This document shows, one piece after another, positions 1 to 5,659 of a DNA stretch of 6,246 nucleotides. Every line of letters starts with the position of its first letter. The stretch's first letter is position 1. Made by a program: the position numbers and the translations under genes. The stretch is from Deltaproteobacteria bacterium. GTDB lineage: Bacteria > Desulfobacterota > Desulfobacteria > Desulfobacterales > JAFDCJ01. Below the pieces are notes generated by a model. The model saw only the letters and a list, made by a program, of their open reading frames with translations, had not been told where the DNA came from and searched no databases. Location: the NCBI GenBank assembly GCA_024277475.1, contig JAJRVC010000300.1:1-6246 (forward strand), in the 5' to 3' direction.

Positions 1-48
1 GCCGGCATGAGCCGCGAGCGATTTTTTGAATTATTGGATCAGGTTTAG
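1..48 (+). CDS. C-terminal tail of an upstream gene (partial, unidentified)
   Basis: Frame 1 is open from the window edge and reads AGMSRERFFELLDQV followed by TAG at 46-48. The peptide is a plausible amphipathic C-terminal helix and the codon use fits coding sequence, but 15 residues are too few to name a family. Since wzt genes usually follow the permease gene wzm, I considered Wzm, but the tail does not resemble the Wzm C-termini I know. A glycosyltransferase or other glycan-modifying enzyme is equally possible. It ends 32 bases before the next start on the same strand, so cotranscription with wzt is likely. Confidence 0.5.
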   Translation, partial: AGMSRERFFELLDQV

Positions 49-80
49 TCCATTGTGCGCTACAATGTTTAACGTGCTTT

Positions 81-986
81 ATGAATGAGATTGCCATTAA
101 AGTTGAGAATTTAAGCAAACGGTATCGTATCGGCCGCAAAGAAGAGATACATGATACCTTTGCCGCGGCGGCCGTAGACTGGATTAAACGCCCCGGCAAA
201 AACCTGCGCCGCCTGCGCCGCCTGACCCGCTTTGGCGAAAATGGACACGATCCCGAAGACATCATTTGGGCGTTAAAAGATGTTTCCTTTGAGGTGAAGC
301 GAGGCGAAGTGGTGGGGATTATTGGACGCAACGGCGCCGGCAAATCTACCTTGCTCAAAATCCTCTCCCGCATCACCCACCCCACTAATGGCCGCGTCGA
401 ACTCCATGGTCGCGTCTCCAGCCTGCTGGAAGTGGGCACTGGCTTCCACCCTGAACTGTCCGGCCGCGAGAACATCTACCTCAACGGCACCATTCTGGGG
501 ATGAGAAAAGCGGAGATTGACCGCAAATTCGACGAAATCGTGGACTTCTCCGGTGTGGAGAAATTCATAGATACCGCCGTCAAGCGCTACTCCAGTGGGA
601 TGCGGGTGCGGCTGGCCTTCTCCGTGGCCGCGCACCTGGAGCCGGAGATTTTGCTGGTGGATGAGGTGCTGGCGGTGGGGGACGCCGAATTCCAGAAGAA
701 GTGTTTGGGGAAGATGGGGGAGGTGGCTAGAGGGGGAAGGACCGTATTGTTTGTGAGCCATAACATGCTTGCCATCCAAAATTTATGTCACAACACTATG
801 TGGCTAAATAATGGCGAAGTTGTCTCTATTGGGAAGACAAAGCGCGTTATCAGTAAATACTTGAAAATTACCGGCCAATTGTCAAAGATACCTCTAGTTG
901 AAGGCGAGATCGGAGTGGAGATGGCCGATTGCATTTTTGCCAGTTCTCCGTTCTTGATGAAAATAAAAAGCCTATTTCCGTTATGA
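81..986 (+). CDS. wzt: Wzt-type polysaccharide ABC exporter, ATPase domain (frame-broken at its 3' end)
   Basis: Cytoplasmic ATPase that would power export of a lipid-linked O-antigen or similar glycan through a Wzm-type permease not visible here. Visible motifs: N-terminal strand VENLSKRYRIG (residues 8-18), an Arg-rich insert at about 20-62 typical of Wzt/TagH ATPases, Walker A GRNGAGKST (82-90), the family motif GFHPELSGREN (121-131), ABC signature YSSGMR (170-175), Walker B ILLVDEVLAVGD (190-201) and H-loop His227. The ATPase therefore appears intact. ATG 81 is the only sensible start: the in-frame codons just upstream contain no start codon, and no Shine-Dalgarno is seen. Family members with a sugar-binding tail are about 430 residues, but this frame stops at 301. 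After about residue 274 the sequence loses family resemblance, while the expected continuation appears in another frame from base 902. Residues 275-301 are probably an out-of-frame tail. GC falls sharply after the H-loop region. Confidence 0.9.
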   Translation: MNEIAIKVENLSKRYRIGRKEEIHDTFAAAAVDWIKRPGKNLRRLRRLTRFGENGHDPEDIIWALKDVSFEVKRGEVVGIIGRNGAGKSTLLKILSRITHPTNGRVELHGRVSSLLEVGTGFHPELSGRENIYLNGTILGMRKAEIDRKFDEIVDFSGVEKFIDTAVKRYSSGMRVRLAFSVAAHLEPEILLVDEVLAVGDAEFQKKCLGKMGEVARGGRTVLFVSHNMLAIQNLCHNTMWLNNGEVVSIGKTKRVISKYLKITGQLSKIPLVEGEIGVEMADCIFASSPFLMKIKSLFPL

Positions 987-1390
987 AGAGTGGCAAGGGT
1001 GTCATATTTCGCATTGACTTCAACTTAGATCAGGAAATTATTCTTAAAGATATTTTCTTTCAGATTTCCTTCTTAAATAATTTAGGGCAACAGTTATTTG
1101 TTTTGGCTACAAGATTTTCGGATGGGAATTTTGATAAAGTTGAACAAGGAGATCATGTGCTTTGTAATGTCCCTTTTTTACCTTTACTGCCAGGTATATA
1201 TAAATTACATCTAATTGCTAAGGAGGGATATCAACTGCTAGACGCAGTTTTTGAAGCTGTTCAGCTAGAGGTAATAGCTGGAGATGTTTATGCTAGCGGG
1301 AAATTACAACCAGTGAGTGGTGGCAATGTTATTGTAAAACACCAATGGGAAAAGAACTTTGAGACTCAACTACTGCATGGGATGAAATAG
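929..1390 (+). CDS. Wzt C-terminal carbohydrate-recognition domain (separated by frameshift)
   Basis: Reads as the C-terminal domain of O-antigen Wzt proteins, a beta-sandwich that binds the finished or capped glycan and selects it for export. The frame is open from base 902, just after a TGA at 899-901. Its first codons give RRDRSGDGRLHF and then SVLDENKKPI, which matches the entry motif of this domain (R-x-G-x-G followed by a strand ending in DxxG/K). The end, GDVYASGKLQPVSGG then a His-x-Trp, is also typical. Residues 1-153 counted from TTG 929 contain alternating hydrophobic strands. An ATG at 983 overlaps the ATPase stop as ATGA, but starting there would remove the first strand, and no Shine-Dalgarno is visible, so independent translation is doubtful. 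One extra base near 902 would fuse it to the ATPase as a protein of about 436 residues. AT-rich compared with the ATPase part. Confidence 0.7.
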   Translation: MHFCQFSVLDENKKPISVMKSGKGVIFRIDFNLDQEIILKDIFFQISFLNNLGQQLFVLATRFSDGNFDKVEQGDHVLCNVPFLPLLPGIYKLHLIAKEGYQLLDAVFEAVQLEVIAGDVYASGKLQPVSGGNVIVKHQWEKNFETQLLHGMK

Positions 1391-1392
1391 TT

Positions 1393-2346
1393 ATGAAAAA
1401 ATCACAAAACCACTTGAATAAAGCGGAAGCGCAGGCTTTTGATGAGAGGATGCGAGAAAGAATTGAACATGGTCTGTTACCTGACTTAAGATTAGTCAAA
1501 CCCTGCGATTGGTTCTATAACAACCCATGGCGACGTCCCAAATTCATCAATATAATTTATGGAAAATACTTAGAATTTGCTATTAGCAATTTGCCTGGTT
1601 CCGGTTGTGAAGTTTTTGAAGTTGGCTCCGGCTTAGGGCATATGGCGTTGGAATTAGCACGAACTGGTTACAAGGTTACGGGGATAGAACTTTCCCCATA
1701 TTCTGTAGAAGTTGCGAATAAAGTAGCATTGGATGATCCTTTTGAGCGAGGGTCTGGGACTTTATATTACGAGAATACCGATTTCTTTGATTGGGAGCCT
1801 GGGAAACGATTTGATGGCGCATGTTTTTTTCAAACTTTACATCATTTTGAAAATGTTGATGAAGTATTAGATAAAGTCATTTCATTGCTAAACCCTGGAG
1901 GGAGGATTATTGTTATAGAACCCGCTCGTGATTGGTTTTCTTTTGATAATGCTTTGTTCATTGCTGCTGTGAGGATTATTCTTTCGCATTATGATGGTTG
2001 GTATGAAAAATTGGACGTGCCAACAAATCAATTTTCAATGGATGACTATATAAATGATGTTTATGATGAATACCAGCAGGCCAGAGACAAGGGGGAAAAC
2101 GAGCAGTCGCCTCTAGATAATTCAATATATGCGACCAAGATGCTCGACGCGCTTCGGGCACAATTTAAAGAAAGCGCATTCAGGACGGGATTTTCCTTTT
2201 TACCAAGAATGATAGGAGGGATTCGAGGGAAAACTGGTCCTGTTGATGAATTGGTGGATTTTCTTTGCCTTCTTGACGATTATTGCGTAACTCGAGGGAT
2301 TTTATCCCCTGGTGTTTTTTACTTTGCTGGAGAATCAGTTTCCTGA
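1393..2346 (+). CDS. Class I SAM-dependent methyltransferase
   Basis: Predicted soluble methyltransferase of 317 residues with a Rossmann-type SAM fold. The SAM-binding motif I is EVFEVGSGLGH (73-83). The acidic residue that usually contacts the SAM ribose is Glu99 in GIEL. Further family signs are FDGACFFQTLHHF (140-152) and LLNPGGRIIVIEP (165-177). Residues 1-70 and the roughly 140 residues after the core are not recognised and probably bind the substrate. It starts 2 bases after the stop of the Wzt C-terminal domain and shares that domain's AT-rich composition, so the two probably form one transcriptional and evolutionary unit. The setting suggests methylation of a sugar in the exported glycan. 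A chain-end capping role like that of WbdD is possible, but no kinase domain is present. The acceptor cannot be read from sequence. Confidence 0.85.
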   Translation: MKKSQNHLNKAEAQAFDERMRERIEHGLLPDLRLVKPCDWFYNNPWRRPKFINIIYGKYLEFAISNLPGSGCEVFEVGSGLGHMALELARTGYKVTGIELSPYSVEVANKVALDDPFERGSGTLYYENTDFFDWEPGKRFDGACFFQTLHHFENVDEVLDKVISLLNPGGRIIVIEPARDWFSFDNALFIAAVRIILSHYDGWYEKLDVPTNQFSMDDYINDVYDEYQQARDKGENEQSPLDNSIYATKMLDALRAQFKESAFRTGFSFLPRMIGGIRGKTGPVDELVDFLCLLDDYCVTRGILSPGVFYFAGESVS

Positions 2347-2352
2347 TTTTTT
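2331..2352 (+). terminator. Possible weak intrinsic terminator or attenuator between the methyltransferase and neuC genes
   Basis: AATCAG (2333-2338) and CTGATT (2343-2348) form a perfect 6-base inverted repeat around loop TTTC. The stem can be lengthened by a G-T pair and an A-T pair, and a run of six T spans 2347-2352. The arrangement is that of a rho-independent terminator, but the stem has only two G-C pairs and overlaps the methyltransferase stop codon. Termination would be partial at best, and chance is a real alternative in AT-rich sequence. Confidence 0.25.
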
Positions 2353-2360
2353 AGACTAAT

Positions 2361-3500
2361 ATGCGAACAATAGCCTTGCTGACCGGCTCCCGCGGCGAAT
2401 GGGGGTACATTCGACCCATATTGAGATTAATCGAAGAGGACCCCGATCTTGATTATCAAATTATTACCACCAATATGCATCTCCTGCCCCAGTTTGGGAT
2501 GAGTGTCAATGAAATTACCAAAGATGGATTTGCCGTTGTAGAACGGGTTTTTATGGCTTATGATGGCTATAACGCCGCTACCATGACGAAATCATTGGCC
2601 AGCCTGCTCCTGGAGCTGCCAACTATCCTGATCCGTCTGAAACCCGATATCCTCTTACTGGCCGGTGACCGCGGCGAACAACTCATGGGGGCGATTGCCG
2701 GTCTGCACCTGGGTATTCCGGTAGCCCATATTCAGGCCGGAGAGCTTTCGGGCAATGTGGACGGGATTGTACGCCACAGCATTACCAAACTCGCGCATAT
2801 CCATTTTGCGGCCAATGAAGAATTTGCCGAACGGGTCTGCCGTATGGGGGAGGAACCCTTCCGCGTTTTTACCACCGGCGCCCCGCTTGTTGATGAAATC
2901 GCAACCGGCTTCTTTACCCCCGAAGATGAACTGCGCCAGAAATACCGCCTGAACGGTGATAAGCCTCTGATTTTAGCGGTGCAGCATCCGGTTACAGAAG
3001 AAGAAGCCGCTTCGGGTGATCAGGCAGCAATCCTGATTTCTGCCCTTCTGGATGTCGGCTGGCCCATCATTTTTATTTTCCCCAACGCCGATGCCGGGAG
3101 CGAAGCGATTCGGGCCAAATTAGCCCAGTTGAAAAAACCAAATATCCGCCTGTTCCGGAACCTGCCCCGGCAGGATTATCTAGGTCTGATGCGTATTGTT
3201 GATGTCATGGTGGGAAATTCCAGCAGTGGGGTGATGGAGGCGCCGGCTTTTGGCACGCCTGCGGTCAATATCGGGCGCAGGCAAAATAACCGGCCCCAGG
3301 CTGAGAATGTGATCAATGTAAGTTTTGTCCGCTCCAAAATCGTAGAGGCCATTTGCCAGGCGACCACCCCCGAGTTCAAGGCCAGGGCGAAAAGGTCCAT
3401 TAACCCGTATGGGGATGGGCAAGCCTCTCAAAGGATTGTGAAAATTCTGAAAGAGATTGAGATCAATGAGAAACTGCTCCGCAAGGAAATGACGTATTAG
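2361..3500 (+). CDS. neuC: NeuC-like hydrolysing UDP-N-acetylglucosamine (or related sugar) 2-epimerase
   Basis: Predicted cytosolic enzyme of the nonulosonic acid pathway. NeuC converts UDP-GlcNAc to ManNAc with loss of UDP, and LegG relatives act on a diacetamido-trideoxy sugar nucleotide. The 379 residues match the usual length of this GT-B-fold family. Visible motifs: N-terminal TGSRGEWGYIRPI (8-20), AGDRGEQ (101-107), HIQAGELSGNVDG (123-135) followed by RHS around Arg138, NADAGS (242-247), NSSSGVMEAPAFGTP (286-300) and NIGRRQNNR (303-311). The C-terminal half carries the nucleotide-binding signatures. ATG 2361 sits directly at the conserved N-terminal strand, with no Shine-Dalgarno next to it. 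It lies 14 bases after the methyltransferase stop and leads the neuC, neuA, neuB order. Sialic-type versus legionaminic-type substrate cannot be decided, because the genes for the earlier legionaminic steps are not in view. Confidence 0.88.
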   Translation: MRTIALLTGSRGEWGYIRPILRLIEEDPDLDYQIITTNMHLLPQFGMSVNEITKDGFAVVERVFMAYDGYNAATMTKSLASLLLELPTILIRLKPDILLLAGDRGEQLMGAIAGLHLGIPVAHIQAGELSGNVDGIVRHSITKLAHIHFAANEEFAERVCRMGEEPFRVFTTGAPLVDEIATGFFTPEDELRQKYRLNGDKPLILAVQHPVTEEEAASGDQAAILISALLDVGWPIIFIFPNADAGSEAIRAKLAQLKKPNIRLFRNLPRQDYLGLMRIVDVMVGNSSSGVMEAPAFGTPAVNIGRRQNNRPQAENVINVSFVRSKIVEAICQATTPEFKARAKRSINPYGDGQASQRIVKILKEIEINEKLLRKEMTY

Positions 3501-3514
3501 TCGGTCACGATACC

Positions 3515-4624
3515 ATGTTACAAATTTATGATCTAATCATCTCCCCCAAACACACATTACACACTGCCCTGGAGCGGATGACGGCAAACCGTAAGGGGCT
3601 GCTCTTTGTGTGCGATACCGGCACTCACCTGGTGGGCGTAGTCTCAGATGGTGATGTCCGCCGGGCGCTGGTGGACGAAATCTCCCTGATTGCAGCCGTT
3701 GAGGATATTATGAATTTCGACCCCATTATTGCCACCTCACTGGACGAAGGGCTGCAATTATTGGAGAATCACAGTCTTTTAGCGGTTCCGGTTCTGGACG
3801 AAGAAGGCCAGATTGAAGTGATTGTGATGCGGGGAAGAGAGACCGTGCGTGTTATTGAAAAAACGCCTTCAGCGTTCTTGCCGGTCAAAGAAAAACAGGT
3901 ACTTGAAACCTGTGCAATTATCCCGGCTCGAGGGGGGTCGAAACGTATCCCCAAGAAAAATATTGCGCTTGTTGCCGGGTTGCCTCTCATCGCCTATGCA
4001 ATCCGGGCGGCTAAAAAAGCGAAACACGTTTCGCAGATTCTCATCTCCACAGATGATCAGGAAGTTGCCCATGTAGCAGAGGAACACGGGGCGCGGGTTC
4101 CCTGGTTGAGGTCGGCTCACCTGGCCCAGGACACTTCTTCCTCACTGGACATGCTTCTCCACGCCGCAGAGTGGATTCTGGAAAGCTCATCCGGGGCGAT
4201 GAAATACGGCCTGCTCATAGAGCCTACAGCCCCACTTCGGTTACCAAAGCATCTTGATCAGGCAGTTGAATTTTTGGATGCTTCACCGGAGGCTGATTCT
4301 GTTGTGTCTGTATCCGAAGTTCCCCACGTCTTCAACCCGGAAGAATTGCTGGTGATTCGAGAGGGTAAACTGACTCCGTTGAATTCTGAACGCACAATGG
4401 ACAATAGGCTTCTGCGCGGCCAGCAGCAGCCGGTTTATGTCCAAAACGGCCTGGTCTACGCCTTCCGGTTGGAAACACTGCTGGCGAAAAAGAGTTTGTA
4501 TGGGGACAAGACCCTGCCGCTCGTAACCGACTGGAAGTATTTCCTGGATATTGATACGCCTGCCGATTTGGACTGGGCATCCTACCAAATTCAGCACCAT
4601 TTTCAGGAACTTTTGGAGACATGA
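3515..4624 (+). CDS. neuA: CBS-domain pair fused to a NeuA-like CMP-nonulosonate cytidylyltransferase
   Basis: Predicted cytosolic enzyme that activates a nonulosonic acid as its CMP sugar using CTP. Two modules are seen. Residues about 8-115 are two CBS domains, with the signature GVVSDGDVRRAL (41-52) in the first and AVPVLDEEGQIEVIV (90-104) in the second. Residues about 132-360 are the acylneuraminate cytidylyltransferase domain, with the CTP-binding motif IIPARGGSKRIPKKN (135-149), STDD (178-181), EPTAPLR (236-242) and DIDTPADL (345-352). Stand-alone bacterial NeuA catalytic domains are about 220-230 residues, so the extra length is the CBS part. CBS pairs commonly bind adenosine nucleotides or SAM, so allosteric control of CMP-sugar formation is an inference. 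The gene starts 14 bases after neuC without an evident Shine-Dalgarno and overlaps the neuB start. PtmE-type nucleotidyltransferases also carry CBS domains but lack this cytidylyltransferase motif set. Confidence 0.87.
   Translation: MLQIYDLIISPKHTLHTALERMTANRKGLLFVCDTGTHLVGVVSDGDVRRALVDEISLIAAVEDIMNFDPIIATSLDEGLQLLENHSLLAVPVLDEEGQIEVIVMRGRETVRVIEKTPSAFLPVKEKQVLETCAIIPARGGSKRIPKKNIALVAGLPLIAYAIRAAKKAKHVSQILISTDDQEVAHVAEEHGARVPWLRSAHLAQDTSSSLDMLLHAAEWILESSSGAMKYGLLIEPTAPLRLPKHLDQAVEFLDASPEADSVVSVSEVPHVFNPEELLVIREGKLTPLNSERTMDNRLLRGQQQPVYVQNGLVYAFRLETLLAKKSLYGDKTLPLVTDWKYFLDIDTPADLDWASYQIQHHFQELLET
4615..4618 (+). promoter_or_regulatory. Shine-Dalgarno GGAG for neuB
   Basis: GGAG lies 2 bases before ATG 4621 and 5 bases before the adjacent ATG 4624. 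The spacing favours the second ATG, which would remove one Met from the predicted protein. It is the only clear Shine-Dalgarno close to a start in this window. The ATGA overlap with the neuA stop also suggests translational coupling. Confidence 0.5.
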
Positions 4625-5652
4625 TGGACGATATCAAAATTGGTAATCGAACACTTGGAGAAAATGCTCCCTGTTTCATTATTGCCGAAGCCTGTGATAA
4701 CCATCTCGGCGATCTGGATGTTGCCAAAGAGATGGCGTTGACAGCAAAGCTGGCCGGGGCGGATGCGGTCAAATACCAGCACCACCTGCCGGACGAAGAA
4801 ATGCTGCGGGAAGGGGTGCCGATGTCGGCAAATTTCAATATGCCGCTTTATGAGTTCTTGCAGCGTTATGCGCTTACATTGGAACAGCATTACGAATTGA
4901 AGAAACAGTGCGAGGAAATTGGTATTCAGTATATGTGTACGCCCTTCAGCCGGAAAGCTGCCGAGGAGATCAACGAAATGGGGGTTGACGTTTTCAAGAT
5001 CGGTTCCGGAGAATTGACGGATATCCCGACCCTGAAAGTGATCGCTTCCTTTGGCAAGCCGATGATCCTCTCAACCGGGATGGCGGAGTGGCCTGAGATT
5101 GATGAAACCGTAGCAGCGGTGCGTGCCATCAATGAGCAAATTATCTTGATGAACTGCACCTCAGAATATCCCGCCAGACATGCGGACGTCAACCTTGGCG
5201 TGATCAATCAGCTGAAAGAACGCTATGATTTGATCATTGGACATTCAGACCACACGCCGGATATTTATACTTGCTTCGCGGCCGTTGCGGTTGGCGCCAA
5301 ACTGATTGAGAAACATATTATTTTAGACCGAAGGCAGCCTGGGCCAGATCAAAGTGTCTCGATTGAACCGTTTGAGTTATACGAACTGGTAAAAGGGATT
5401 CGCCGGATTGAACACGCGCTGGGTAATAAAAAGGCTGTACATGAGTTAGAACAACCGATCCGCACCTGGGCACATCGCAGTGTAGTTTCCCTTCAGGACA
5501 TCCCCAAAGGCAGCAAAATTGAACCGGAGATGGTCTGGACAAAACGTCCGGGAACCGGTATTCCCGCCAAGTTCCTGAATGATGTGGTCGGTAAGACGGC
5601 GAAGGTAGACATACCTAAAGACCATTTAATCACCTGGGAAGAACTGGATTAG
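4621..5652 (+). CDS. neuB: NeuB-like nonulosonic acid synthase (sialic/legionaminic acid synthase family)
   Basis: Predicted cytosolic aldol-type synthase joining a six-carbon amino sugar to phosphoenolpyruvate, giving a nine-carbon keto acid. The 343 residues match NeuB/LegI/PseI lengths. Residues about 18-265 form the TIM-barrel synthase domain: IAEACDNHLGD (21-31), GADAVKYQ (46-53), CTPFS (106-110), KIGSGEL (126-132), NCTSEYPA (178-185), GHSDHT (207-212) and EKH (230-232). The His residues in the last two motifs (211 and 232) fit the metal-binding pair known in NeuB. Residues about 286-343 form a C-terminal antifreeze-like SAF domain, beginning RSVVSLQDIPKG. Odd points are EACDNHLG where many members have a G-x-N-H-x-G motif, and GPDQ (241-244) where many have GPDH. 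The start overlaps the neuA stop. The exact product (Neu5Ac, legionaminate or another) is not decided by these motifs. Confidence 0.87.
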   Translation: MMDDIKIGNRTLGENAPCFIIAEACDNHLGDLDVAKEMALTAKLAGADAVKYQHHLPDEEMLREGVPMSANFNMPLYEFLQRYALTLEQHYELKKQCEEIGIQYMCTPFSRKAAEEINEMGVDVFKIGSGELTDIPTLKVIASFGKPMILSTGMAEWPEIDETVAAVRAINEQIILMNCTSEYPARHADVNLGVINQLKERYDLIIGHSDHTPDIYTCFAAVAVGAKLIEKHIILDRRQPGPDQSVSIEPFELYELVKGIRRIEHALGNKKAVHELEQPIRTWAHRSVVSLQDIPKGSKIEPEMVWTKRPGTGIPAKFLNDVVGKTAKVDIPKDHLITWEELD

Positions 5653-5659
5653 TTCAGAT

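Larger units (their letters stand above)
770..2350. other. AT-rich compositional block spanning the wzt 3' end and the methyltransferase gene
   Basis: Hand counts over 60-base lines give GC of 42/60 at 601-660, 36/60 at 661-720, 30/60 at 721-780, 22/60 at 781-840 and 14/60 at 1021-1080, against 39/60 at 3241-3300 in neuC. The fall occurs near the H-loop codons of wzt, and the recovery follows the methyltransferase stop. The block covers the glycan-recognition domain and the methyltransferase but not the ATPase core or the neu genes. This pattern suggests serotype-like exchange of a recognition/modification cassette. Edges are approximate. Confidence 0.6.

Noticed and set aside
61..66. TACAAT, a possible -10 promoter element upstream of wzt
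   Set aside because: No -35-like hexamer lies at 16-18 bases. The nearest, TTGGAT at 34-39, is 21 bases away. The site is also only 15 bases before the start codon, so it is not counted as a promoter.
273..779. Long minus-strand open frame opposite the wzt ATPase
   Set aside because: It is antisense to the Walker A, signature and Walker B codons of an unmistakable ATPase, is rich in His/Gln/Pro without family features, and arises from GC-rich codon structure.
902..986. Programmed -1 frameshifting to produce both short and long Wzt
   Set aside because: No X-XXY-YYZ heptamer in the correct phase. The AAAAAG run at 965-970 lies after the conserved RSGDGRLHF segment, which is already in the new frame, so a slip there could not restore the family sequence.
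2296..2320. GGGAT-TTT-ATCCC inverted repeat followed by TTTTTT, a terminator-like pattern
   Set aside because: It lies inside the methyltransferase coding region, has a 5-base stem with a 3-base loop, and the T run starts 6 bases after the stem. Chance in AT-rich coding sequence is more likely.
4332..4838. Minus-strand open frame across the neuA/neuB junction
   Set aside because: It lies opposite two well-supported genes and is low in recognisable motifs. It is a shadow frame.
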